In this document: in pieces, positions 16,640 through 25,757 of the stretch
How the letters are laid out: the number at the start of each line of letters is the position of its first letter
How positions within the stretch are numbered: position 1 is the stretch's first letter
DNA from: DSSB01 sp046346845
GTDB lineage: Bacteria; UBA10199; DSSB01
Direction of reading: 5' to 3'
Length of the DNA: 64,000 nt
Assembly: GCA_046346845.1 (NCBI GenBank)
Contig: JAXMHH010000008.1
Coordinates: 62,001 to 126,000 of the forward strand
Translations under genes and position numbers: made by a program
The notes under the pieces: generated by a model
The model's database searches: none
The model's input: only the letters and a program-made list of their open reading frames with translations
What the model was told of the DNA's origin: nothing

Positions 16640-19600
16640 CTAGTTGCCCCCGGTTTCCGTAAAGTTCAGACCCGCATAGGCCAGGATATCGAGGTACAGG
16701 CGGCTGTCATCGATATAGGCGACGGGAATGCGCGCCAAGGTCTCGGGGTCGTTGGGGTCCACGACGCCGATATCCAGCGAATCGACCCCGAAATCCGGCA
16801 GCAAGGGCGTCGGATTGCCGTCGGCATCCGCCTTGCCGGCGAATTTTTCGGGGATCGGAATCATAATCTCGTTGAACCGTTCGCAGGGGCTGCCGAGGGC
16901 GCCGGTCAGGGTCGTCACCCAGTCGCCCGCCAGGGCGGCGTCGGACTTGCCCGTGTTGTTCTCGAGGACCTGGATCGAGGTCACGAAGATCGGATTGGCG
17001 TCGCTCAAGGTGTTGGGCACGATGCGCAGCTGGACCTTGGTCTTCTCGGGCGGATTGGGATTGGTCAAGAAGTCGGCCGCCGCCGCCACGCGCTTGACCC
17101 CCTTGATCTCGCCGTGGACGATCAGGTTGGCCTTGATGCGGTACAGCGGCTTGGGGTTGTCGAAATGCCCGGAGCTCGCGTCTTCATAAGACACGATGTT
17201 GCCGTTGCGGGCCGGGATCTTCACCAGGTTGGCCTCGGGACAGGTAGTCCCGGCCGGCAGCTTGTCGAGCGGCACCAGGGTCTTGGAGTCCACGGGGACC
17301 TTGCAGAGCCCCTTGGCCTCCAGCGTGCCGTTGTAGGACGTCGGGATCACCCGCTCGCAATAGGTATTGTAGCCGCCTTCGTTCTCCGGCACGGGGGCCG
17401 CGCGGTAGACGGCCAGCTCGAGGTTCGGGATGGTCAGGCGGAAGTAACGGCCGTTCGGGTCCACGATCGGAGGCTTCTTGGCGGTCGAATCCGGAGTGGG
17501 AGAAGGCTCGGGCGTGGCGCCGGGGGCCGGCTTCTGCACGACGGTGGTCGCCAGCTCCTGCGCCTCGGCCGCGGTGAGGAAGGTCAGCATCGGGGGCACC
17601 CGCTTGTCGCTGCGCACCCGCAGCAGCAAGGGCACTTCCTTGTCCCGGTTGTCCTTCTGGCCGTCGAGGTTCACGTCGATTTCCGGCGCGAGACGGCTGT
17701 CGTTGCCGCCCATGGGCGCCAGGGCCTTCTGGGGCGTGATCTTGTTGTTCGTGTAGAAATTCGCGTCGACGTCCAAGTCGATCAAGCCGGCCAAGCTGGC
17801 GGCGGAGAAGACCTGGCTAAGCGCATCTTCCCCGATACCGAGGGCGATTTTTTGATTTTCGGTGGTGTTGTCGAGCTGGGGCTCCGGCTCGCTAGCGGTG
17901 GTCCAACGCGTAACCGCGCCGAGGATGCCATCGCTGAAATCGGAGGCCAGCTTGGTCAAGGCGCTGGGACCTGGGTTGAAGCGCAGCGGAGCGTTGATGA
18001 TGTGGATGCCTTCAGCATCGAAACGGATATCGCCCTTCAAGATGTCGTAGCCGATGTCCAGGGCCACCGTCTTGCCCAAGAGAGCAAAGGAGAAAGGCAA
18101 ACGGAAGATATTGGCGTTATAGCCTGTCAACTTGGTCTCCAAGTCGACGACCGCCTTGCCAAGGGCGCCGGAAGTGGTGTTGTTGATCCCTTCCTCGACG
18201 CCGCACAACAAGGTGCCGTTGAGGATGTTATTGAACTGCGTGAGCAGCAGGCCCTGCTGCCAATCCAGCAGTTCAAGGCCAGCGGCGAGGGGATTGCGGC
18301 TGCTGTCTACGTATAGCGGGCGGCCCAAGGGCCCGTCGCCGATAATGTCGATTAATTTCACGTCAGGGATCTTTCGCAAGTCGAGCTCGCTGAAGCCGCG
18401 GCTCCGCTTGCGGAAGCTGACACCCACGTTGATGTCCAAGCGCGCGATCGAGAAGCGGATGGGAATGAAACCGAGGTCCTTGCCATTGAAGGTATTTCCG
18501 TTGTTCACCGCCGAACGCAGGTCGGCATCGCCATGCATCCCATTGATCCGCAAACCCAGGTGTAACATGCCGTCGCTATTGGTTTCGATACTGGTCACCG
18601 CGATCACGGGATTTTCCTCGGTGGGATGGTCGGGTCCCAGGCTGAAGGAATCGGGAAGAAAGTTAATGGTGGTGTCGCCGTTGCTGGTCGTAACGTTTTC
18701 CGTCTCAGTGCAGACGTAGCCAGGAGCGTTGTCGGTCTTCCGGAAGGTGGCAAGAATCAAGTCCTTGGTCTGCGGACGGTTCAGGAATTTGATCAGGAGG
18801 GTTTTGATGTCTCCTTCCACCAGCCCCTTGTCGATGTCGAGGTTCAGGCCGCGTGCGGTAAAGCTGCTGTGCGCGGCCGCGTCACCACTCACCACAACGC
18901 CGTTTTCGATCAGCTTCATGGGAACGCCGAAGCTGAAGGCGCCCGCCAGGTAAGAGGTCGACTTGGTCTGATCGTTGCTGGGCTTGATTTGGTCGACGGA
19001 CTTGATCTCGTAGACGTTGACGCCGAAGCGCGGGCTCAACTTGACCGTAAAGGTACCCTGGGTCGCGTCGTAGGAGACCACGTCGTTGCCGACCACCTTT
19101 TCCCCGTTGAGGTAGACGTCGGGCGTGAAGCCGAGCTGGCCGGTCTTGCAGGTGTCGTTGAGGCTGGGCAGGGTCGAGCCGCCGCCGGCGCTGCCGTTGG
19201 TCTTGCTGGGAATGAAGGTGTAGCAGAACTGCAGGTCGACGGTCTGGCCGACCTCGCTGGTCTGGGCCACCACTCCGTCCTTGGCGGGCTTCATCAACTT
19301 GATGCGCGGGCCGCCGTCGGCGTTGAAGACGGTGAAGGTAACGACCGAGGGCTCCGGCGCGGAGGAGCCGAGCAAGGCGTCCAAGGCGGGGCTGCGGGCC
19401 GTCACCTTGATCTTGTTGACGCCCTGGTGCAGGGGCACCACGCCGGTGAAGAAGGTGTCCGCGCCCTCTTCGCTGGGCAGGGCGACCATGGAGGACTGCA
19501 GCTCGTCGTTCTCGTTGCTGTCGTCGAATCTCACCTGGATCCCGGCGCCGCCGGCGGTGAGCAGCTTCACCTTCACGTTGAGGAAGTCCGCGGCGATCAC

Positions 19601-20533
19601 GGCGTTGTTTTGCACGGCGTCGGTCTCATGGCCGGCGTCGGCCAGCTTGTTGAGGGGGTTGGGCACGGCATTGACGAATTCGATCCGGGGCGCCTCGATG
19701 CGGGTGCCGTTGACCATGATCGAGAACAGCTCGTTGCCCGCTCCGTCGTTGATGACCTTGAAGGCGCTGACCACGATGGTGAACTTGCCGGCGCCGGTCA
19801 GGCCCACGGCGGCGGAGAACTTGCCGACGTTGGGATCGCTGGTCGCCTGGACGTCACCCGGCATGATCGGAATCTCCGCAGAGGCCCCACCGCCCGTATT
19901 GTTGAAAACGCTGATCACGATGACCGGATCGGTGGCGCTGAACACGGCCAGTTGCCGCAGGTCGATCTTGCCGGTCACATCCACGCCGGGCTGGACGGTC
20001 TCGAATCCGTTCTCGGGCGAATCCAGGCAGAGGAAGGTGCTGCTGGGGTCGCAACCGGTCTCGGCGGAGGTCGACTCGAGGGCGAAGACCCGCATCTGCG
20101 TCCCGTTGCCGCCGGAACGCACCTTGGGAGCCGCACCCGGCTTGACGTAGAGAATGGGCGCCGTGCGGCCGAGCAGGGTGTTGTAATAACCGTTGCCCTT
20201 GCCGCCAAGCTCTTGGGAGGGATCGACCTGGTAGGTCTGATAGATGCGCTCTTTCAGGGAATCGCTGAAATTGTCATAGGCCTCCTTGCCGTGAAAGAAA
20301 CTCTCGGCGGTGTTGGGAGCGAGGCCGGATTGTTCGGAATTTTTTGGCGTTTCGGAGCCGGGGGGAGGAACGTTCTCGTGGATATTGGGCTGGAGGCCGG
20401 CGGGAGGGGTCTTGGAGCTGGTGTCCGTTTCAATCGTCGGTTTTTCTTCTTTTCCCGAGCCGCAAGCCGCCAAGGAGACCAGGCCCATCAAGGCCATCGC
20501 CAGTACCGCCGTGAACCGAATTTGCCGCTTCAT
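16640..20533 (-). CDS. Very large lipoprotein (1297 residues)
   Basis: This exported lipoprotein has signal MKRQIRFTAVLAMALMGLVS and lipobox LAAC near residue 24, and an extended polar tether. The body is predicted beta-rich, with segments such as PVIVISVFNNTGGGA and RIEFVNAVPNPLNK that look like stacked Ig-like or bacterial-surface domains, and acidic NENDE and DVNLDGQKDNRD stretches that could bind calcium. The end (SRLYLDILAYAG) resembles the SRIYLAIQG tail of the two 875-residue lipoproteins, hinting at a shared C-terminal module. AGGGAG precedes the ATG. It heads a same-strand series of lipoprotein genes. No catalytic motif is visible. Confidence 0.82.
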   Translation of the reverse strand: MKRQIRFTAVLAMALMGLVSLAACGSGKEEKPTIETDTSSKTPPAGLQPNIHENVPPPGSETPKNSEQSGLAPNTAESFFHGKEAYDNFSDSLKERIYQTYQVDPSQELGGKGNGYYNTLLGRTAPILYVKPGAAPKVRSGGNGTQMRVFALESTSAETGCDPSSTFLCLDSPENGFETVQPGVDVTGKIDLRQLAVFSATDPVIVISVFNNTGGGASAEIPIMPGDVQATSDPNVGKFSAAVGLTGAGKFTIVVSAFKVINDGAGNELFSIMVNGTRIEAPRIEFVNAVPNPLNKLADAGHETDAVQNNAVIAADFLNVKVKLLTAGGAGIQVRFDDSNENDELQSSMVALPSEEGADTFFTGVVPLHQGVNKIKVTARSPALDALLGSSAPEPSVVTFTVFNADGGPRIKLMKPAKDGVVAQTSEVGQTVDLQFCYTFIPSKTNGSAGGGSTLPSLNDTCKTGQLGFTPDVYLNGEKVVGNDVVSYDATQGTFTVKLSPRFGVNVYEIKSVDQIKPSNDQTKSTSYLAGAFSFGVPMKLIENGVVVSGDAAAHSSFTARGLNLDIDKGLVEGDIKTLLIKFLNRPQTKDLILATFRKTDNAPGYVCTETENVTTSNGDTTINFLPDSFSLGPDHPTEENPVIAVTSIETNSDGMLHLGLRINGMHGDADLRSAVNNGNTFNGKDLGFIPIRFSIARLDINVGVSFRKRSRGFSELDLRKIPDVKLIDIIGDGPLGRPLYVDSSRNPLAAGLELLDWQQGLLLTQFNNILNGTLLCGVEEGINNTTSGALGKAVVDLETKLTGYNANIFRLPFSFALLGKTVALDIGYDILKGDIRFDAEGIHIINAPLRFNPGPSALTKLASDFSDGILGAVTRWTTASEPEPQLDNTTENQKIALGIGEDALSQVFSAASLAGLIDLDVDANFYTNNKITPQKALAPMGGNDSRLAPEIDVNLDGQKDNRDKEVPLLLRVRSDKRVPPMLTFLTAAEAQELATTVVQKPAPGATPEPSPTPDSTAKKPPIVDPNGRYFRLTIPNLELAVYRAAPVPENEGGYNTYCERVIPTSYNGTLEAKGLCKVPVDSKTLVPLDKLPAGTTCPEANLVKIPARNGNIVSYEDASSGHFDNPKPLYRIKANLIVHGEIKGVKRVAAAADFLTNPNPPEKTKVQLRIVPNTLSDANPIFVTSIQVLENNTGKSDAALAGDWVTTLTGALGSPCERFNEIMIPIPEKFAGKADADGNPTPLLPDFGVDSLDIGVVDPNDPETLARIPVAYIDDSRLYLDILAYAGLNFTETGGN

Positions 20534-20555
20534 GCCAGACTCCCTGCACCGAAAA

Positions 20556-20578
20556 TTAGGAGGACGTGCCTCTCCTAA
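20556..20578. promoter_or_regulatory. Inverted repeat upstream of the 1297-residue lipoprotein gene
   Basis: TTAGGAG at 20556-20562 and CTCCTAA at 20572-20578 form a 7-bp stem with a 9-base loop just before the lipoprotein ribosome site. Read on the minus strand it is followed by TTTT, so it could be a weak terminator for the gene at 20676 or an operator. Confidence 0.35.
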
Positions 20579-20675
20579 AGTCCTTCTCGGTCCCTTCCAA
20601 GCAAAGTTGCTAAAGCTTTACAAGGATTTTACGTGGAATTTCGGGGGGTTGTGGCGCGGCGCGTAAATCCCGCAT

Positions 20676-21290
20676 TTATATCAAACTGCCAAAGAACCCA
20701 AAGGGATTCAAACTGACAGAGATGAACCCAGCCACTGATTTGGTGGTACCAAAGGGACTGGCCAAAACGGACAAACTAAGCCCACCAAGGGAAACTCCTA
20801 CCGAATTCTCCGGATTGATTTTTAGAAAATTAGCAACACTGGAATCCAGGCTCAGTCCCATCACGAAATTGGGACCATTGACAGAATCCTGCACCTTCAT
20901 CCCGAGCGGAATCCCTAGACGGAATGAACCAAAGACCCCGGAAGCACTGTCTTTATTATAACCTGGATAAAAACTTACGGCAGGCTTGATGCCAAAGTAA
21001 GTGACCCCGTTACCGATATGGGGAGAGTATTTGCTCTCACCGGGAGCGTTGTCTAACTTGCGATATAAGAAAAAGCTACCACCAACAGGAATATCAGTGC
21101 CATGGGCACCTAACTCGCCTCCCCATACAAAGCCGCCCGAATGGCCGCTTGCCGGCATTCCCCCAAAGTGCATCGAGCTGTCGATCAGAACATCTGCTGA
21201 AGGCCCTTTTACCACATCGGAATTTTCTGCTTTGGGGGTTTGAGGCACTGATCCATTCGCTGCCTTCACAACAGCATTAGGCGGTGCCAT
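20676..21290 (-). CDS. Unknown 204-residue protein, M-x-P-P start, beta-rich
   Basis: The protein begins MAPPNAVVKAANGSVPQ and lacks a signal peptide. From residue 60 onward it is Gly/Ser/Phe-rich with alternating hydrophobic residues (GGSFFLYRKLD, FGSFRLGIPLGMKVQ, LGGLSLSVLASPFG), a pattern seen in beta barrels or beta sandwiches. AGGAG stands seven bases before the ATG. Base composition looks noticeably more AT-rich than the flanking genes, suggesting different ancestry or age. Its N-terminus resembles those of the next two genes (MSPP and MTPP). I do not recognise a family; a barrel exported without a Sec signal would be odd, so the localisation remains open. Confidence 0.65.
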   Translation of the reverse strand: MAPPNAVVKAANGSVPQTPKAENSDVVKGPSADVLIDSSMHFGGMPASGHSGGFVWGGELGAHGTDIPVGGSFFLYRKLDNAPGESKYSPHIGNGVTYFGIKPAVSFYPGYNKDSASGVFGSFRLGIPLGMKVQDSVNGPNFVMGLSLDSSVANFLKINPENSVGVSLGGLSLSVLASPFGTTKSVAGFISVSLNPFGFFGSLI

Positions 21291-21342
21291 ATTAACTCCT
21301 GGTTCTTTTCCTTACCCAGATAGTTTTTGTTGAATTATCCCG

Positions 21343-23373
21343 CTAAAATGATCCACCCACCATCACCTGGCCACCGTTCGGCCCGACGCCGACGTTGAAG
21401 CGCAGGTCTTCTACCATCGCGGTGGACTTGCCCTTCCCTTTGGCCGATTTCGTGCCGCCCTCGCCCTTGGGGACGAAGAGGGGTTCCAAGAGCCGGGTCA
21501 CGCCCCAGCTGGCCAGACCCGCAGACATGGTGGAAACCACATACTGGTTTTCGATCGCGGCCATGTTGTCCGGGGTCGCATTGATGCCCGAGTGAAAATA
21601 ATTCGCCTTTTGCCCATAGAAGCCGCAACGCAGGATCGTGCCGTCAGGGCCACAGCCGTTTCCGGAGAGCGGACCCGAAAAGAGGAATCCAAGCAGACCC
21701 AAGCCTGCCGCGACTCCACTGGTGGCGAAATATTTCGTCAGGTCCTTATCGCCGATGTTGCCGGCGATCCCGGAGGCGTCGAGCACCGAGAGGCCGTACT
21801 CGAAAGGCGCGAGCTTGAGGTTCAGCAGGCCAGCACGCCCAGAGAAATCCGTCACTGAGCCGGGATCCTTGATGAATTCCTGCATTGTCTGGCTGGCCGG
21901 CGGGTCTTTCTTGGCCGTCGCCCCCCGATAGATGTTGTACCCAAGGAGCAGGGCATCGCCGCCCAACATCAGGCCGCGCAGGATCCAAGTGTCGTCGCGC
22001 CGCCAGATTTCGCCACGAGTCTTGGCGTTGCTTGAGATAAAATAACCGTCCTGCAGGCTGTAAAAAGTCAATCCGGTGGAGATCGTGTCGAACTGGGTCA
22101 TGCTCGCCTGCGTCCCCAACGGCGCAAAGGTGCCCATGAAGACCTGGGTATTTGCGAAGGCTGGAATATCCTGGCGGCGGTTGAGATTGATAATTTGGCC
22201 GGTCCAGAGATTGCCAACCTTGGGGGCTCCCTCGCCCGGACGGAACGGCAGGTTGGTGTCCTCCCGCTTCTCGCGGTCGGGAATGCCGTTAAAATAGTAA
22301 CGCCCCGAAATGCCGAAGAAACGAAGCGGGCTGCGCGTAAACAGGGAGCTGGTCGTCGCCAAGGGATTATCCTGGCCCGGGATCAAGGGTTGGTCATTGG
22401 CAAAGGCGATAAATGTCTCTTGATGGTTGAAAAAGGAGCTAAAGCCGAGCTCGAAGCGCCCGGCGATCGGAATATTGATATCGCTTTCCCGGAAAAAATG
22501 CAGCCGGGCCACCGGGCCGGGCGCCGAAATCCCGCTTTTCTCCCCGGCATGACTCGCCACGCCGGTCACTTCGATGCCGATGCCGGAGCGTTCATGGGAG
22601 GCCGAGTAGGGATTCACCAGCCCAAAATCCGCGCCGATTCGGTAACCCGTGCCGGTCCCGCCGTCGTCGCCGGGGATGCCCTTCGCATCGAAGGTACCGC
22701 CGTTCAACCGCACCATTCCGACCCACTTGCCCATCGGAAAATCGATGGTGGGTTTCAGCGTGAAATAGGATTTTTCGGCGGTGAGCGCGGAGAGCGGAAT
22801 GCCCGCCGCATCGAGAATCAGCAGCGGCACGCTGTCGTTCTGAAACTCCAAGCCCAACGCCAGGGTCTGCTTCGGGTCGATTTCCTTCGGCTTCTCGGCG
22901 CTTCCTGAACCTTCGACCTTCCCCGCCCCAGCTTCTTTTTTTGCCGGCTCGGGAGTCGGATCGGCCGGGAGGTTCTCCTTCAGCTTCGCCGCCTGCTGGG
23001 CGTTGTTCGGGTCCTGAAATTTTCCGAGGATGCGGTGCAGGTTGTGGAGCACCACGGCGTTCATCGGGTCCTGGTTGAACTCGGGGCTGGCCGCCCATTC
23101 GGCAATTGTGGTCTTCAGTTTTTGCGGGCTAACTTCCGAATCCCGGTTCATGAACCGGATGTAAAGGTCGAGGACGTTGATCAGCTTGAAATTCTTGACT
23201 CGGTAGTCGCGATCGCTTTCCCACTTCTTCTGCAAGTGGGCGGGATCGGAGGCGTTGGCCGGATCGAGGAAAAACTCGGAGTTCTTGAGGTAGCTGCTCC
23301 GCTCTTCCTTGGGATCGACATTTTTGGGTACATCGCCGGTGCCGACCGGTTTCACGCCATTCGGCGGACTCAT
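21343..23373 (-). CDS. Unknown 676-residue protein, M-x-P-P start, paralog of the gene at 23609
   Basis: There is no signal peptide; the start is MSPPNGVKPVGTGDVPK. Residues 30-120 form a helical module with FFLDPANASDPAHLQKKWESD that matches the next gene (LFRDAANASDPQHFAREWASN). A Lys/Glu/Pro linker spans about 135-175. The rest is beta-rich with barrel-like strands (TYFLKP-like alternation, RSGIGIEVTGVAS) and a few hydrophobic helices near residues 470-600. The end VEDLRFNVGVGPNGGQVMVGG matches the paralog end. GGAGGTCCC immediately precedes the ATG. Family unknown. The common N-terminal module with polar start could be a targeting region, which is inference. Confidence 0.78.
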   Translation of the reverse strand: MSPPNGVKPVGTGDVPKNVDPKEERSSYLKNSEFFLDPANASDPAHLQKKWESDRDYRVKNFKLINVLDLYIRFMNRDSEVSPQKLKTTIAEWAASPEFNQDPMNAVVLHNLHRILGKFQDPNNAQQAAKLKENLPADPTPEPAKKEAGAGKVEGSGSAEKPKEIDPKQTLALGLEFQNDSVPLLILDAAGIPLSALTAEKSYFTLKPTIDFPMGKWVGMVRLNGGTFDAKGIPGDDGGTGTGYRIGADFGLVNPYSASHERSGIGIEVTGVASHAGEKSGISAPGPVARLHFFRESDINIPIAGRFELGFSSFFNHQETFIAFANDQPLIPGQDNPLATTSSLFTRSPLRFFGISGRYYFNGIPDREKREDTNLPFRPGEGAPKVGNLWTGQIINLNRRQDIPAFANTQVFMGTFAPLGTQASMTQFDTISTGLTFYSLQDGYFISSNAKTRGEIWRRDDTWILRGLMLGGDALLLGYNIYRGATAKKDPPASQTMQEFIKDPGSVTDFSGRAGLLNLKLAPFEYGLSVLDASGIAGNIGDKDLTKYFATSGVAAGLGLLGFLFSGPLSGNGCGPDGTILRCGFYGQKANYFHSGINATPDNMAAIENQYVVSTMSAGLASWGVTRLLEPLFVPKGEGGTKSAKGKGKSTAMVEDLRFNVGVGPNGGQVMVGGSF

Positions 23374-23433
23374 GGGACCTCCAGGTCATTGCAGACGGGG
23401 AGGTCACCGGGAAGAGAGATTTCCCTAATGATC

Positions 23434-23469
23434 TTGTGCCCCCATCATCTAAAAATCTTTTCGGCACAA
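23434..23469. promoter_or_regulatory. 7-bp inverted repeat upstream of the 676-residue gene
   Basis: TTGTGCC (23434-23440) and GGCACAA (23463-23469) are perfectly inverted, with centres 29 bp apart, about 60-95 bp before the start at 23373. The spacing is near three helical turns, which would suit a dimeric regulator. The gap 23374-23608 holds nothing else I can support. Confidence 0.3.
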
Positions 23470-23608
23470 ACCTGGGAAGGTTGCGTCCGCGCAGGGAAAT
23501 TGGCTTGGGAAATCATTGGGTTATGACGCGGTGCCGCAGGCGCAGCAGGCCGGCAATGCGCTTAATTTTCATGCAGTTATTGGCTGAGGGCTCAAGTATT
23601 GGGCAGGC

Positions 23609-25564
23609 TTAAAACCGACCCTCAACCGTGCCCATGACGCGAGATTGGCCGTCGGTGTTGAACCCGATCCGCAAGTCTTCCACCGGACCCATGGCGCGAC
23701 GCGACCCACCCGTCGAGGAACTGCCGCCGTCGCGAGAGGCATTCATCAGACTCATATATTGGATGCGGGAGAGTCCCCAATCCAAGAGTCCAGAAACGCC
23801 GTAGCTCAGCATCGTGGATCCCGCCACAACTCGGTAATACTGCGCCAGCTGATTGCCGTAATCGATGCCTTCAGGATGAGCGGAATAGGCATTACCCAAC
23901 ACCGACCAACCGAGGAATCCCGATCCAGTCAAGTCGCCGCTGGTGAGAATCATCACCAAACCGAGCACGGCGGAACCCGCGTGGGCTAACTGAAAATGCC
24001 CGATCAAATCCCCGGAACGAATCGCCGCCTCGCGGTTTCCAAAGGCCCCCAAGGCACCCAGGCCCGTCCATAGGCCGGTTGTGAGGGTGATCGGCAAGGC
24101 TAAGTAGGAAGCCCTGGCTTGCAGGGAAGGCGGATCGCCTGGGGCGGGCTGCGACGCCAACGCGTTGATGCCGTGGAGCACTGGTTCGAGCAGCATCGGC
24201 GCCAAGATCAAGCCCTGTTGCAGCGGAGTGCCGTGCCGTAAATCCCGTTGCAAGCGGTAGGCGGTCGAGCCGCGCGAAAAACCCAATAACAGGCCACCGG
24301 CAAAAGTGCCAAGATTGGTTAGCGAATATTGGGCTGCCGAACCCGTGGGGCCAAAGGCATTGCGTACCGCAAGGTCGCGAACTTGCTCGTAGCCCGCTTC
24401 GGTGGTGAGCGTGTTAAAGTCTTGTAGCCCATTTGCGGCGATGCGGAGCGCATCGAAGATTACTTCAGGATTGGTGACCCGCTGATCCAATACCGAATTG
24501 GGATCACGTGCAGTGGGCTCTCCCAACAACGGCTGTAAATAGTAAGTGAGACCGAACTCGATGGGAACGCGATTGGAGAGCGGCAAGTGCGTCGAGCTAA
24601 AATAGGCGAAATTGGTGCTTTGCAAAAGTCTCACACTCGCTACCACCGGCCCGTAGCCAAAGCTGATCAAATCGGAATCGTTGACCAAGCTGAGATAACC
24701 GACCGGATCGGGACAGGTCACGCCCGAGACCGCACTGCCGTCGATCCCGGTGCACCAGGTGGCGCCGATCTGGAAGCCGAGACGGTTCCTTCCACCTAGC
24801 GAGAAGTGCAACCCCTCCCCACGCTGGGCGGCGCCGTACTGGACCAGTCCGGCGCTAAGGCCAAATTGGTCAAAATGGGCGGCAGTGGCCCCTTCCGGCG
24901 TCATGTGGTTGGTGTAGTTCAGGTCAGTGAAGAAGCGAAAGCCGGCAAAGGTGTACTCGGCGCCCAAGGAGAGCGCAACGGTCGAGCTCAGGTTATATCC
25001 CGGGACCTGATCTTGGGGCAGGACGCCCAAGGTCAAGCCGTGGGGCAGGACGCGCATCTCGCGGTCGAAGAGATGGAAATTCAAATTGATCGCAGTGAAG
25101 CGAAATCCGTCGCTCGCCGCGCGGGCACGCGGCGAGGTGCCCGCGCTGGTCTCCGAGGGTGGCGTCCCAATCGCACCCAGCACCGCCTGCGCCCGTTCCC
25201 GCCGGGCATCGGACACGGCGGCCAAGGAGCCGCGCAAATTGGCCAAAACCACCGCCTCCACCGAACCGGCATGACCCTCCGCAAAACTGCGAAACGCAGT
25301 GAGGGTCGCCGTTTGCGAGGCGGACAAGGCGGAAACGCTGCCGCGAAAAAATGCCCGCAAGGCGTCAAGAGCCAGATAGAGCTCGGTGTGTTCCGTGCGG
25401 AAGGCCTGGTTGCTGGCCCACTCGCGGGCGAAATGCTGCGGATCTGACGCGTTCGCCGCATCGCGAAATAGGGCTTCGACGCCAAGAAATTCAGGGATTT
25501 CGGAGCTGCCGGACGCAGCCGCCGAGCCATGACGCGCCCGGTCGGTGCTTAAGGGGGGTGTCAA
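23609..25564 (-). CDS. Unknown 651-residue protein, M-x-P-P start, paralog of the gene at 21343
   Basis: I place the start at TTG 25564 (MTPPLSTDRARHG) because GGAGGTCCC precedes it exactly as it precedes the ATG of the paralog. There is no signal peptide. Residues 25-110 hold the shared helical module (AANASDPQHFAREWASNQAF). Residues about 150-330 are beta-rich and barrel-like; later segments (residues 400-600) contain several hydrophobic helices such as LGLVMILTSGDLTG. The end is MGPVEDLRIGFNTDGQSR, like the neighbour. Identity with the paralog is limited to the two ends and the general plan, so this is an old duplication. Function unknown. Confidence 0.78.
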   Translation of the reverse strand: MTPPLSTDRARHGSAAASGSSEIPEFLGVEALFRDAANASDPQHFAREWASNQAFRTEHTELYLALDALRAFFRGSVSALSASQTATLTAFRSFAEGHAGSVEAVVLANLRGSLAAVSDARRERAQAVLGAIGTPPSETSAGTSPRARAASDGFRFTAINLNFHLFDREMRVLPHGLTLGVLPQDQVPGYNLSSTVALSLGAEYTFAGFRFFTDLNYTNHMTPEGATAAHFDQFGLSAGLVQYGAAQRGEGLHFSLGGRNRLGFQIGATWCTGIDGSAVSGVTCPDPVGYLSLVNDSDLISFGYGPVVASVRLLQSTNFAYFSSTHLPLSNRVPIEFGLTYYLQPLLGEPTARDPNSVLDQRVTNPEVIFDALRIAANGLQDFNTLTTEAGYEQVRDLAVRNAFGPTGSAAQYSLTNLGTFAGGLLLGFSRGSTAYRLQRDLRHGTPLQQGLILAPMLLEPVLHGINALASQPAPGDPPSLQARASYLALPITLTTGLWTGLGALGAFGNREAAIRSGDLIGHFQLAHAGSAVLGLVMILTSGDLTGSGFLGWSVLGNAYSAHPEGIDYGNQLAQYYRVVAGSTMLSYGVSGLLDWGLSRIQYMSLMNASRDGGSSSTGGSRRAMGPVEDLRIGFNTDGQSRVMGTVEGRF

Positions 25565-25757
25565 AGGGACCTCCTCAACAACGTGGAAAAGGCCCCCTTT
25601 CCAAGTACTTTATCGTGTCGCTCCGGTATTAGTTGCGATGCCGGCTAATTGCAATATTTTGTGGGAGAGAAGCCATAGCGGAGCGGGCCCCCGCCCCTCG
25701 AGCGCGCCCCGCCTCGACGCCCCATCGTGCTGGCGACCCCCACCGGGGTCTTCATGC

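Noticed and set aside
18626..20578. 650-codon plus-strand frame opposite the 1297-residue lipoprotein
   Set aside because: The minus-strand gene has a signal peptide, lipobox and ribosome site; the opposite frame has none of these.
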